This document shows positions 1 through 8,184 of a stretch of 64,000 nt of DNA, piece after piece. Where the stretch lies: NCBI GenBank assembly GCA_016217545.1, contig JACRHT010000006.1, forward strand, positions 41,566-105,565. The letters are read 5' to 3'. Below the pieces are notes generated by a model. It was not told the origin of the DNA. It saw nothing but the letters and a program-made list of their open reading frames with translations, and did no database searches. The translations under genes were made by a program, and so were the position numbers. The DNA is from Opitutia bacterium. GTDB lineage: Bacteria > Verrucomicrobiota > Verrucomicrobiia > Opitutales > Opitutaceae. Numbering within the stretch: position 1 is the stretch's first letter; the number at the start of each line of letters is the position of its first letter.

Positions 1-147
1 GCCTTGCTCGACGACAACACCCCCGGTCGGCGCATCCGCGCGCGCTACGTCGATACTTACACCTGGAAAAATCCCGCCACGAACGCGTCGCTCAAATGGA
101 GCGTGCCGCGCGACGAGGTGCGCGTGCTCCCCGCGAGCTTCCATTGA
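1..147 (+). CDS. C-terminal end of an unidentified protein (partial)
   Basis: The window opens inside a reading frame that runs in frame 1 to a TGA stop at 145-147, giving 48 C-terminal residues. They include RYVDTYTWKNPATNASLKW and end in LPASFH. Codon use (GC-rich third positions) matches the neighbouring genes, so this looks like a real gene cut by the window edge. I do not recognise a family from this fragment. The next gene starts 76 bases downstream on the same strand, so the two could be co-transcribed, although a stem-loop lies between them. Confidence 0.6.
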   Translation, partial: ALLDDNTPGRRIRARYVDTYTWKNPATNASLKWSVPRDEVRVLPASFH

Positions 148-164
148 TTTTGCAAACCCAACCT

Positions 165-206
165 GGGTGGCGCGCCGGACTCGGTTTGCAAACCGACGCG
201 TCACCC
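165..206. other. Intergenic inverted repeat
   Basis: GGGTGGCGCG (165-174) pairs with CGCGTCACCC (197-206) with one mismatch, and the loop contains the palindrome GGTTTGCAAACC. It lies between the partial gene ending at 147 and the PDZ gene starting at 224. No T-tract follows, so it is not a clear terminator. It may be a weak attenuator or a repeat remnant. Confidence 0.3.
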
Positions 207-223
207 GAATCCCACTCCGAAGA

Positions 224-1225
224 ATGAAAAATTCCCTGCGTTACATCCTCCCCGCCGTCGTCGGCGGTGCACTCGCCGTGTCGGCTTCCGCGACCACGGT
301 TGTTCGGCGCGTCGATCCGAATGTCGTGCGCATCCAAGTCAGCGATCCGATCCATGTGCGGATCGAAAAGGGCGAAAAGTCCGATAAGAAAATCCCCAGC
401 GAAAAAGTCACGTTCCTCGGCGTCGAAACCGGTCCGTTGCCTGAAGTGCTCGCTTCCCAGCTCGGCCTCGGTGACGGCATGGGCCTCGTCGTCCGTCGCG
501 TGGCGGAGGACAGCCCGGCAGTCGGCGTGCTGAAAGAGCACGACGTGCTCACGAAGCTCGGCGACCAGCAACTTGTCGATTCCCGGCAACTCAGCGTGCT
601 TATCCGCGCGAAGAAGCCCGGCGACGAAGTGAAGCTCACGCTCGTGCGCGGCGGCAAGGAGATGACCGTCACCGCCAAACTCGCGGAGCGCGAACTCCCG
701 CGGATGTTCGGCCTGCGCGGCGGCGACATCGACGGCGGCGCGTTTCAATTCTTCCAAGGCGACGGCCCCGCGGTCGAGCGCCTGCGCGAGCTGCCCGGAA
801 TCGCCCGCGACGAGCTGAACGACGTCATGCGCATCATCGGCCGTGAGCGCGGCAATTGGTTCGCCGGTCCGCGCGTGCACGTCTTCAAGCGCCACGGCGG
901 TTCCTCGCTCCTGAACATGGCCGAAGGCAATTTCGCCTACTCCGACGACGAGGGCTCGATCGAGGTCACCGCCTCAAAAGGGCAGCGCGAACTCACGATG
1001 AAGGATGCCAAGGGTGCCGTGACCTTCAAAGGCCCGATCAACACCGACGAAGAGCGCGCCAAGCTCCCCGCTGAGGTGAAGAAGCGTCTCGGCAAGATCG
1101 ACGACGCCACCATCGACTTCGAAGCCGACGAATCGCTCGAGCAGGAAGGCGCGGCCGTGAAGCCGGACAAGACGAAGACCGGCACGACCATCCGCCGCAG
1201 CATCCGCCTGCAACCGTCGTTCTGA
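224..1225 (+). CDS. Exported PDZ-domain protein
   Basis: A 333-residue protein with a Sec-type signal (MKNSLRYILP then a small-residue hydrophobic stretch ending near ASA at 21-23). One PDZ domain spans about residues 62-153, from VTFLGV through the carboxylate-binding-loop region GMGLVVRRV to the final strand TVTAKL. The rest (154-333) is charged and has no recognised domain. PDZ domains bind exposed C-termini, so a periplasmic scaffold or protease-adaptor role is plausible, but no protease domain is present. The ATG at 224 was preferred to in-frame codons from 167 because the signal peptide begins there. It converges with the DUF4199 gene, and a stem-loop at 1276-1304 separates them. Confidence 0.8.
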   Translation: MKNSLRYILPAVVGGALAVSASATTVVRRVDPNVVRIQVSDPIHVRIEKGEKSDKKIPSEKVTFLGVETGPLPEVLASQLGLGDGMGLVVRRVAEDSPAVGVLKEHDVLTKLGDQQLVDSRQLSVLIRAKKPGDEVKLTLVRGGKEMTVTAKLAERELPRMFGLRGGDIDGGAFQFFQGDGPAVERLRELPGIARDELNDVMRIIGRERGNWFAGPRVHVFKRHGGSSLLNMAEGNFAYSDDEGSIEVTASKGQRELTMKDAKGAVTFKGPINTDEERAKLPAEVKKRLGKIDDATIDFEADESLEQEGAAVKPDKTKTGTTIRRSIRLQPSF

Positions 1226-1275
1226 AACTAGGTTTTCGACGCGAGGTGTTAGCCGCGTCGTGTGTGTAAACGAAA

Positions 1276-1304
1276 GAGGCCGCCCGGTTCGTTCGGGCGG
1301 CCTC
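1276..1304 (-). terminator. Rho-independent terminator between convergent genes
   Basis: A perfect 11-bp stem, GAGGCCGCCCG (1276-1286) and CGGGCGGCCTC (1294-1304), has a 7-base loop. On the minus strand it is followed by a T-rich stretch (complement of AAACGAAA at 1268-1275), so it best serves the minus-strand DUF4199 gene whose stop is at 1334. It may also act on the plus-strand PDZ gene. Confidence 0.75.
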
Positions 1305-1333
1305 GCTCGTGAAAGGTTCTCAGTGTTGCGCGC

Positions 1334-1861
1334 TCACATCGGCGGCGGCTCGGCGCCCTCGGGCGCCGCACGCTTCACGAAGGCGGCCACGATGAGCACG
1401 ACGATCAGGCCGAAAATGACGCCGAAAAAAATCGTGCCCACAGCCTGCGCGCCGGGCGAAAGCGTCATGCGCACGAAGCCCTCGGCCTTGCTCATCTGGT
1501 CGTCCGACATGCCTTGCTCGGCCCACTTCGAGCGGATGACTTCGAGCTGATAGTCGGCGAAGCTCGTGTTGATGAACTTCAGGTGGATGAAATTATAGAC
1601 GGCCGACATGGCGGACGCGATCAGGGCAAGCAACGTGCCGTTGCCGACCGCCTGGCCATAGGAGATCGCCTGGTTCGGGCGTTCGTCGCGGATGGCCTTC
1701 AGCGCGAACCAGTAGATCGCGAACACCACTGGCAGCATCAGCCAGTTCAGGTATTGGCCGGTGGCGAGCTTCTCGGTTTCAAAGCCGGTGAAAAACAGCA
1801 GCAGGCGAAAAGCAGCGCCCGCGACCGTGAGGATCAGTGCGTAAAAGAATTTCGTGCCCAT
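1334..1861 (-). CDS. DUF4199 family membrane protein
   Basis: A 175-residue integral membrane protein with four predicted helices: about residues 5-25, 40-57, 71-93 and 140-163. The layout, two N-terminal helices followed by a loop rich in polar residues containing FINTSFADYQ and a last helix near the C-terminus, fits the DUF4199 family, whose function is unknown. It ends in a proline-rich tail (EGAEPPPM). It is a single-gene unit with a terminator downstream. The start at 1861 gives MGTKFFYALIL, which enters the first helix directly. Confidence 0.75.
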   Translation of the reverse strand: MGTKFFYALILTVAGAAFRLLLFFTGFETEKLATGQYLNWLMLPVVFAIYWFALKAIRDERPNQAISYGQAVGNGTLLALIASAMSAVYNFIHLKFINTSFADYQLEVIRSKWAEQGMSDDQMSKAEGFVRMTLSPGAQAVGTIFFGVIFGLIVVLIVAAFVKRAAPEGAEPPPM

Positions 1862-1948
1862 GGTGCGTGCATGGCATGCCGAGCCGGGATTGCCAATCCC
1901 CTAAGGACAAACGGCTCTGCGCGCGGATGGGCGGCAGAGCCGGGAACG

Positions 1949-2749
1949 TCAGCGATTGTCGCCGTCGAGCACGCGACCGAGGCCGCCGAGGATCGAGCCT
2001 TCTTCGCGTCCGCCGCGGCCCGTTTGCGGCGCGGCGGCGACGATGCGGCCGGCGAGACGCGAGAATGGCAGTGACTGCAGCCACACCTTGCCCGGGCCGC
2101 GCAGGCGAGCGAGGAACAAGCCTTCGCCGCCGAACAAGGCGGTCTTGATGCCGCCGACGAACTCGATGTCGTAGTCCACACTTGGTTGCAGCGCGACGAG
2201 GCAGCCCGTGTCGACGCGCAGCGTCTCTCCCGGGGCGAGCACGCGCTCATAGAGCGTGCCGCCGGCGTGCACGAAGGCGAGCCCGTCGCCCTGCAGGCGT
2301 TGCATGATGAAGCCCTCGCCGCCGAAGAGGCCCACGCCAATGCGCTTTTGAAACGCGATGCCAATGCTGACGCCTTTCGCGGCGCAGAGGAACGAGTCCT
2401 TTTGCGCTATGAGTTCGCCGCCCATCTCGCCGAGGTGCATCGGCAGAATTTTGCCCGGATAAGGTGCGCCGAACGCCACGCGGCGTTTCTGGGCCGAGCG
2501 ATTGCCGTAGACGGTCATGAAGAGCGACTCGCCCGTGAGCACGCGCGAGCCCATGCCGAGCAGCGCACCGACGAAGCCGCGGTTCTGCTGCGTGCCGTCG
2601 CCGAAGATCGTTTCCATCTCGATGCCGTCGTCCATGAACATCATGGCGCCGGCTTCGGCGATCACCGCTTCATTGGGGTCGAGCTCAACTTCGACGAACT
2701 GCATGTCGTCGCCGCTGATGCGATAGTCGATCACGTGCATTGGATTCAT
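1949..2749 (-). CDS. AIM24 / TIGR00266 family protein
   Basis: A 266-residue protein matching the TIGR00266/AIM24 family of glycine-rich beta-structured proteins. Typical segments are [20 protein letters not shown] near the N-terminus, [15 protein letters not shown], the G-rich [21 protein letters not shown], and [20 protein letters not shown] near the C-terminus. The family is widespread in bacteria and related to mitochondrial AIM24; its biochemical role is not established. I chose the ATG at 2749 ([13 protein letters not shown]) because residues from more upstream codons do not look like the family; the ATG at 2740 is also possible. The tail ([23 protein letters not shown]) is hydrophilic. 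Confidence 0.8.
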   Translation of the reverse strand: MNPMHVIDYRISGDDMQFVEVELDPNEAVIAEAGAMMFMDDGIEMETIFGDGTQQNRGFVGALLGMGSRVLTGESLFMTVYGNRSAQKRRVAFGAPYPGKILPMHLGEMGGELIAQKDSFLCAAKGVSIGIAFQKRIGVGLFGGEGFIMQRLQGDGLAFVHAGGTLYERVLAPGETLRVDTGCLVALQPSVDYDIEFVGGIKTALFGGEGLFLARLRGPGKVWLQSLPFSRLAGRIVAAAPQTGRGGREEGSILGGLGRVLDGDNR

Positions 2750-3033
2750 GGCGGAAAGGACCCGCAGCGTCGCAGAAAAGTCGCGCGGTCGCAGGTTGAA
2801 TTTGGCCGTAGTTTTCCAGACGCCCCCCTGCGGCTGTGCGCTTCCATGACAGTCCCGGTGCGGACGGTGAGTAGCTTGGTGTGACGTGCCCTCCAATTGT
2901 CCGCGACGTCTCGCACCGGAAGAATCCCGATATCCAGCGACGGAGTTTACGCGGAATTTTCACAAAGTTGCGATTATCGCATTTACAAAGCCTCCAGAGG
3001 GATACATGGGTTGCTCACAAGTTATCCACGTCG

Positions 3034-4569
3034 ATGGAATCCACACTGAGTGGGGTAAAAAATCCACCGCAGCATCACGTTGGCACGAAGGTTAAAACCT
3101 ACGTTCTGGACACGAACGTCCTGCTGCACGACCCGCAGTCCCTCTTCAAGTTTGAGGAGAACAACCTCGCGATTCCCGTCGAGGTTCTGGAGGAGCTCGA
3201 TGCGATCAAAGGCGAGCAGTCGACCGAACGCGGTCGCAACGCGCGCCGCGTGCACCGGTTGCTTCAGGAGCTGTTGCCGGATTCGCACTCGATGCACGAG
3301 GGCGTGAAACTGCCGAACGGCGGCACGCTCTCGATCATCATCAATCGCTACCTCGTCGAGAACAACTGGTCGACGCCCGCGATGCAGCGGTTGCGCGCCG
3401 TCGTCTCGGACTTTACGAAGAAGGACAACCGCATCATCGCGGCTGCACTTTTCGTTCAGGAAACTTTTCCGCCGCCGACGATCCTCGTCACGAAGGACGT
3501 CAACGTGCAGCTCAAGGCGCGCGCCGTCGGCCTCGAGGCCGAGGATTATCTGAACGACAAGGTTCCCGAGGCGCCCGACACCGACTCGTATCAGACGCTC
3601 CCACTCGACGTCTACGAGATGCAGCGCTTCTTTTCCGAGGGGCAATTCGCCATCGGCGACGACGTCGCGAAAAAACTCTATCTGAACGAATACGTCCTGC
3701 TCATGACGCCCGAGGGCAAGACCGCTCCCGGACGTTACTACGGCCAGGGCGTGGTGCGCCGGCTGCGTTTCCCGGAATTCGTGAAGGCTCCCGGCGGCAT
3801 CCCGATTCGCCCGCGCAATCTCGAGCAGCAGTTCTTCATGGACGCGCTGATGGATGACTCCATCTCGCTCATCACGTGCTTCGGCAAAGCCGGCACCGGC
3901 AAGACGCTGCTCTCGACCGGTTGCGCGCTGCATCAGATCACCGATCCGGAAAACGCGCGCTACGACGGCCTGTCGATTTCCCGTCCCGTCATCGCGCTCG
4001 GCAAGGACATCGGCTTTCTCCCCGGCTCACTCGAGGAAAAGATGAAGCCGTGGCTGCAGCCCTACCACGACGCGCTCGAAGTGCTCATGCCCTCTAAGCT
4101 GCCGAAGGATCCGCAATTCGCGGCGAAGAAGGTCGGCAAAAAGAAGCGCAAGCACGACGACGTCATGGCGAGCATGACCGCACCGCAGCCCACGCACGGT
4201 GGCAACGGCAATGGCAACGGCGTGCCGCCCATGAAGCCCTACGAGCGACTGATCAAGAGCGGCCTCGTGGAGATCGAGGCGCTGTGCTTCATCCGCGGCC
4301 GCTCGATCGCACGGCGCTTCTTCATCCTCGACGAGGCGCAGCAGCTCACGCCGCACGAGGTGAAGACGGTCATCACGCGCATTTCTGAGAGTTCCAAGAT
4401 CGTGCTCATCGGCGACCCCGCGCAGATCGACAATCCCTACGTCGACGCGCGCAGCAACGGCCTCGTCTTCTGCCATAATCGCATGAAGGGCCAGTCGCTC
4501 CACGCACACGTGAAGCTCTCAAAGGGCGAACGCTCGCGTCTCGCCGAACTTGCGGCGGATTTGCTCTGA
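3034..4569 (+). CDS. phoH: PhoH-like ATPase with N-terminal PIN domain
   Basis: A 511-residue two-domain protein. Residues about 21-150 form a PIN-type nuclease domain (YVLDTNVLLHD with acidic D26, then EVLEELDAIK). Residues about 255-511 form the PhoH P-loop ATPase: Walker A GKAGTGKT at 284-291, Walker B FILDEAQQ around 430-437, and a sensor-like IGDPAQIDNP. This PIN-PhoH architecture is associated with RNA unwinding and cleavage. A low-complexity lysine/asparagine/glycine-rich insertion at about 365-402 (KKKRKHDD to GGNGNGNG) interrupts the ATPase domain. The ATG at 3034 was chosen because more upstream sequence has no family character. It converges with the DUF6580 gene. Confidence 0.9.
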   Translation: MESTLSGVKNPPQHHVGTKVKTYVLDTNVLLHDPQSLFKFEENNLAIPVEVLEELDAIKGEQSTERGRNARRVHRLLQELLPDSHSMHEGVKLPNGGTLSIIINRYLVENNWSTPAMQRLRAVVSDFTKKDNRIIAAALFVQETFPPPTILVTKDVNVQLKARAVGLEAEDYLNDKVPEAPDTDSYQTLPLDVYEMQRFFSEGQFAIGDDVAKKLYLNEYVLLMTPEGKTAPGRYYGQGVVRRLRFPEFVKAPGGIPIRPRNLEQQFFMDALMDDSISLITCFGKAGTGKTLLSTGCALHQITDPENARYDGLSISRPVIALGKDIGFLPGSLEEKMKPWLQPYHDALEVLMPSKLPKDPQFAAKKVGKKKRKHDDVMASMTAPQPTHGGNGNGNGVPPMKPYERLIKSGLVEIEALCFIRGRSIARRFFILDEAQQLTPHEVKTVITRISESSKIVLIGDPAQIDNPYVDARSNGLVFCHNRMKGQSLHAHVKLSKGERSRLAELAADLL

Positions 4570-4603
4570 CCCGCCGCGGCGACCTCGCGGGCCGCCGTCA
4601 CGA

Positions 4604-5230
4604 TCACTCGGCTTTCGCCTCTTCCTCGACGGGAGCGGGTGCCTCTTCGCCGGCCTCCTCCTCGTCGCCATCGAGCAGGCTCGGCTCACCTTTGCGTTGG
4701 GCGATGAACTCCATGATGCCCGCGAAAAGACCGGTGAACATCAGGTCGCCGAAGAGCGTGTTTTTGAAAAAGTAGATCGTCGGCGGAAATTCCGGATGTC
4801 CGATCGTCAAAGCCTGCCACCAGCCGGCGAGCGTCTTGGCGTAGAACGGATCCGACCACCACGACTGTGTGTTCGTCACAAGGTAGAACAGCAGCGCGCC
4901 GAGCAGGCTGCCGTTGAGCAGCCACAGCCAGGACTTGCGCGTCGACACCCACCAGCCGAGCGCCACCGCCGCCGCGAAACACGCGAAGCGCGCGATGTAG
5001 CCCGCCGTCGGGAGCGAGTAGCCGTATTCGCGCGCGTAGAACCAATTGATGTAGATGTCCGAGAGGCAGAGCGCGACGAAAGGCACCGCCCAAGTCCAGC
5101 GCTTGCGGAAATACACGGCGCCGCAGAACGCGATCGCCATCACCGGCGAAATGTTCGCCAGCGAGAAATCCATCGTCGGCAACACGCGGAAGAGCGCGGC
5201 AATCAGGATGAGGACGATGGGAACAAGCAT
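4604..5230 (-). CDS. DUF6580 family putative membrane transport protein
   Basis: A 208-residue membrane protein with about five to six helices. The opening MLVPIVLILIAALFRVLP followed by NISPVMAIAFCGAVYF, then LCLSDIYINWFYA and a final segment KNTLFGDLMFTGLFAGIMEF, are typical of the DUF6580 family, described as putative transport proteins. The C-terminus is a very acidic cytosolic tail (DGDEEEAGEEAPAPVEEEAKAE). It lies 50 bases downstream of a cob(I)alamin adenosyltransferase gene on the same strand, so a role in corrinoid or cobalt-related uptake is suggested, but only by that position. Confidence 0.7.
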   Translation of the reverse strand: MLVPIVLILIAALFRVLPTMDFSLANISPVMAIAFCGAVYFRKRWTWAVPFVALCLSDIYINWFYAREYGYSLPTAGYIARFACFAAAVALGWWVSTRKSWLWLLNGSLLGALLFYLVTNTQSWWSDPFYAKTLAGWWQALTIGHPEFPPTIYFFKNTLFGDLMFTGLFAGIMEFIAQRKGEPSLLDGDEEEAGEEAPAPVEEEAKAE

Positions 5231-5280
5231 GACGCTTCAACTTGTGGGCACTCTGCCGCGGAAGACAAGCGCGGGCCTCG

Positions 5281-5844
5281 TCAGCTTTCCGCCACACGGG
5301 CGAGCAGCCAGAGCAGGTCGGAAACCCGGTTCAAATACTGGAGCAGCAGCGGTCGCACGGTCTTCCCCTGCGCGCCGAGACCGGAGACGCGCCGCTCGGC
5401 TCGCCGGGCGGCGGTGCGCGCGAGGTCCAGGGCGGCCGCGTGCAGATTGGCGCCGGGTGTCGCCCAGCCGTCGAATTTCGGTTGGCGCGCTTCCACGGCG
5501 GCCACCGCCGCGTCGATGCGCGCGAGGGCGGCTTCGTCGATCTTGGCGAATTTCGAGCCCGCGTAACGCCCCGCGTCGCTCTCGGCGCAGGCGACTTCGC
5601 CCATGAGTGCGACCAACTCCTGTTGGATTCGCTCCAGTTCCGAGCGATCGGCGCCTTCCGGTTGCGTGGCCTTGGCGAAGCCGATGGCGGCGTTCAGTTC
5701 GTCGAGCGCGCCGACCGCTTCGATCTGCGGGTGGTGCTTGGGCACGCGCTGGCCGTAGAGCAGGGAAGTGGTGCCGTCGTCGCCGGTGCGGGTGGCGATG
5801 GATCGGGCGGAAGGTTTGCCGGCGTCGGCCATCGCGTCGCTCAC
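5281..5844 (-). CDS. PduO-type cob(I)alamin adenosyltransferase
   Basis: A 187-residue enzyme transferring the 5'-deoxyadenosyl group of ATP to cob(I)alamin to make adenosylcobalamin. PduO-family marks are the N-terminal ATP-binding TRTGDDGTTSLLYGQRV, VEAVGALDELNAAIGFA-like helix (EAVGALDELNAAIG), and the C-terminal LARTAARRAERRV and LLQYLNRVSDLLWLLAR. It starts at a GTG overlapping the def stop by four bases (GTGA), implying translational coupling with peptide deformylase; an AAGAAG purine run sits just upstream inside def. An internal ATG at 5832 is the alternative start. The DUF6580 membrane protein follows. Confidence 0.92.
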   Translation of the reverse strand: MSDAMADAGKPSARSIATRTGDDGTTSLLYGQRVPKHHPQIEAVGALDELNAAIGFAKATQPEGADRSELERIQQELVALMGEVACAESDAGRYAGSKFAKIDEAALARIDAAVAAVEARQPKFDGWATPGANLHAAALDLARTAARRAERRVSGLGAQGKTVRPLLLQYLNRVSDLLWLLARVAES

Positions 5845-6407
5845 TTCTTGGCGGCCTCGCGCGTCTGTTTTTTGAGCGCCTTGAGCTGAGGGTCGAGCGC
5901 TTGCAGCGTCTCCTTGTCCATGCGCGAGATGAAGAGGACGCCGTTCAGGTGATCGGCCTCGTGCTGCACGCAGCGCGAGAACAGGCCGTTACAGCGCAGC
6001 GTGTGCGGCGTGCCGTGCTCGTCCTGATATTTCACCGCGATCTCGTCCGGACGCGTCACGTCGCCGCGGATCTCGGGAAAGGACAGGCAGCCTTCCTCCA
6101 ACGAGGTTTGCGGCTCGGGCACGACGTCGATCACGGGGTTGGTGACGATCATCGGCATGAACAGCTCGAGCGGCGGCTTCGCGCCATCGAGTTCCCAGTC
6201 GAAATCCACGTCGGTTTCCCGCAGGTCGATGACGCACAGTTGGATCGCCTGTCCGATTTGGTGCGCCGCGAGACCGATGCCGTGCGCGGCGTGCATCGTA
6301 TCCACCATTTCGGCCGAAAGTTTGCGCAGGGCCGCGTCAAACGTCGTGATCTTCGCGCCCTTCTTTCGGAGGACAGGGTCGTCGTAGTGAACAATTCGCA
6401 GCGGCAT
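5841..6407 (-). CDS. def: Peptide deformylase
   Basis: A 188-residue metallo-enzyme that removes the N-formyl group from nascent proteins. All three family motifs are present: GIGLAAHQ (43-50), EEGCLSFP (104-111, with the metal-ligand Cys) and QHEADHLNG (148-156, HExxH-type with two metal-binding His and the catalytic Glu). The N-terminus MPLRIVHYDDPVLRKK is typical of the family, which fixes the start at 6407. It leads an apparent operon with pduO (4-base overlap) and DUF6580. The divergent neighbour is the membrane protein gene at 6486. Confidence 0.95.
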   Translation of the reverse strand: MPLRIVHYDDPVLRKKGAKITTFDAALRKLSAEMVDTMHAAHGIGLAAHQIGQAIQLCVIDLRETDVDFDWELDGAKPPLELFMPMIVTNPVIDVVPEPQTSLEEGCLSFPEIRGDVTRPDEIAVKYQDEHGTPHTLRCNGLFSRCVQHEADHLNGVLFISRMDKETLQALDPQLKALKKQTREAAKK

Positions 6408-6485
6408 GGGTCGTAATCCGCGCAGCGTATTTCTCCGCGCAACTTGCGCGCAAATAAATAGTTTTCGCTTCCGCTGCGCCACGCT

Positions 6486-8162
6486 ATGTCCAGCCGCATG
6501 TCCCAACCCGCCGTCGCCGTCCCCGGCACCGTCTCCGCCGCATGGATCGCGGGCGTGGTTGGCGGTTTGGCGTTGCTCGCGGTGGCGTGGCTCCTGCCGG
6601 TGAACGTAAAGTCGCTCAACCCCGCGCTCTTGCGCGAGGCTGGGCGGGATACGCAGAGCGCTGCCACGTTCGCGCGCGAGCTGCTCGAACTCGACCGCCC
6701 CGGGCCGGCCGAACTCGTCCTGGAAACCGCCCGCGCAGTGAACGATCCGGGCGCCAGGGCGGTTCGCGTGATTTTCGAGGATTACCAAAAACGCCATCGC
6801 GACATGATCCCGTGGGGCGGTTGGGATCCCGCGCTCGAACCGCTGCTCGTCGGCCGCACGGCGGCTTCGCCCGCCGAGTCGACGCCGGTGCTGAAATTTC
6901 TCGTCACCACGCAGGCGCGCGACGCGATGAGGAAATACCTCTCGGTTTCGCGGCTTCCCGGCGTGCAGGCGCTGCTGAAGACCGGCGAGCTCACCACGAC
7001 GCAGCGCTTCGTGCCCGCGACGCGCCCCGGCGGTCAGCCCCTCGATGCGGTCATCCTCCTCACCGCCTACCTGTGGCAGACCGAGCACCTCGCCCCGACG
7101 CTCCAGCGCGAGGTGCGCATGCTCGCCGAGACGGCGGTTTCCACGGGCCAGATGGGCGCGCTCGAGGAGTTTTATCTCGATATCCTCACACTCGGGAAAC
7201 GGCTCAACTGGGTGCAACTCTCCGAGTTGCTCCGCACCGCTTCGAATCCCCGCACCGTCGCGCAGTTCGCGCATCTCACGCGCGTCGCCCCCGAGCATCT
7301 GCCGGCGATCTACACCGCGGCGTTGATGACGAAGTCGGCCGACGGCGTGGCGCGCTACCTCATCGCCTTCGGCAAACCCGGCGCGGAAAACCTCCGCCTC
7401 GCGCTCGCGAGCGGCGAGGGCGCGGTCCGGCAACTCGTGACGCGTCAGGCCCCGGTCGTGCAAACGGCGGGCGGTGACTTCGAGTTTGGCGCCGGCTTCG
7501 TTCTCCGGAATCCGGAGCTCGCGCTGCTCGGGAAATACGCGGCATTCCTCATCGGAGTTTTCCTGCTCCTGCGTTCGATCGACCTGCGGTTGTTCTTCCC
7601 CGAGGAGAAACGCCTGCACGGCGCCTTTCCGCACATGGGCAGCGGCGTGCTCGCGAGCATCCTGACGTTCATCTTTTTCGTGTTCTCCGAGCCGTTCCTG
7701 CTCAAGGCCGCCGCAGCCACCGAATACCAATTCAAGCTGGTCGTGCCCATCCTCGGGCAGACCGCCGCCAACGTCGCCAAACCCATTTCAACCAACGCAC
7801 CCGCCATGGACATCGCCACCATCCTCTCGATCACCGTCTTCGCCGCGCTGCAGGTCGGCATGTATGTGATCTGCCTGCTCAAGCTCGCCGAAGTCGATCG
7901 CCAGTCGCTCCCGCCCGCGATGAAGCTCAAGCTCGTCGAGAACGAGGAGAACCTCTTCGACGGCGGTCTCTACGTCGGCATCGCCGGCACCGCCACGGCG
8001 CTCGTCCTGCAGGTGCTCGGCGTCATCGAGGCCAACCTGCTCGCCGCCTACTCCTCGAATCTCTTCGGCATCATCTGCGTCGCGCTGGTGAAAATCCGCC
8101 ACGTGCGGAACTACAAGCGCAAGCTCATCCTCGAAACCCAGCAGGCCACCGTCACCGCCTGA
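6486..8162 (+). CDS. Uncharacterised membrane protein with large N-terminal domain
   Basis: A 558-residue protein I do not recognise. A transmembrane helix at about residues 18-38 is followed by a mostly helical soluble region of about 300 residues, then about five further helices: LLGKYAAFLIGVFLLLRSI, VLASILTFIFFVFSEPFLL, ILSITVFAALQVGMYVICLL, YVGIAGTATALVLQVLG and LFGIICVALVKI. The soluble part would lie on one side of the membrane between the first and second helices. It is followed 22 bases later by a membrane-anchored coiled-coil gene, and the two are probably one unit. The start is ATG 6486 or 6498; neither has a clear ribosome site. Confidence 0.7.
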   Translation: MSSRMSQPAVAVPGTVSAAWIAGVVGGLALLAVAWLLPVNVKSLNPALLREAGRDTQSAATFARELLELDRPGPAELVLETARAVNDPGARAVRVIFEDYQKRHRDMIPWGGWDPALEPLLVGRTAASPAESTPVLKFLVTTQARDAMRKYLSVSRLPGVQALLKTGELTTTQRFVPATRPGGQPLDAVILLTAYLWQTEHLAPTLQREVRMLAETAVSTGQMGALEEFYLDILTLGKRLNWVQLSELLRTASNPRTVAQFAHLTRVAPEHLPAIYTAALMTKSADGVARYLIAFGKPGAENLRLALASGEGAVRQLVTRQAPVVQTAGGDFEFGAGFVLRNPELALLGKYAAFLIGVFLLLRSIDLRLFFPEEKRLHGAFPHMGSGVLASILTFIFFVFSEPFLLKAAAATEYQFKLVVPILGQTAANVAKPISTNAPAMDIATILSITVFAALQVGMYVICLLKLAEVDRQSLPPAMKLKLVENEENLFDGGLYVGIAGTATALVLQVLGVIEANLLAAYSSNLFGIICVALVKIRHVRNYKRKLILETQQATVTA

Positions 8163-8184
8163 GCCGGCCGCTCTCCGCGCCGTC

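Noticed and set aside
92..895. Long open frames opposite the PDZ gene
   Set aside because: They are the antisense shadow of a GC-rich gene, with Arg/His-rich translations and no family features; the plus-strand frame has a signal peptide and PDZ domain.
3022..3030. TTATCCACG, a near DnaA box, upstream of phoH
   Set aside because: A single one-mismatch match with no cluster; expected by chance at this frequency.
5841..7730. A 629-codon open frame containing peptide deformylase at its end
   Set aside because: Only the last 188 codons match a protein family; the rest is antisense to the membrane protein gene at 6486 and is charged nonsense.
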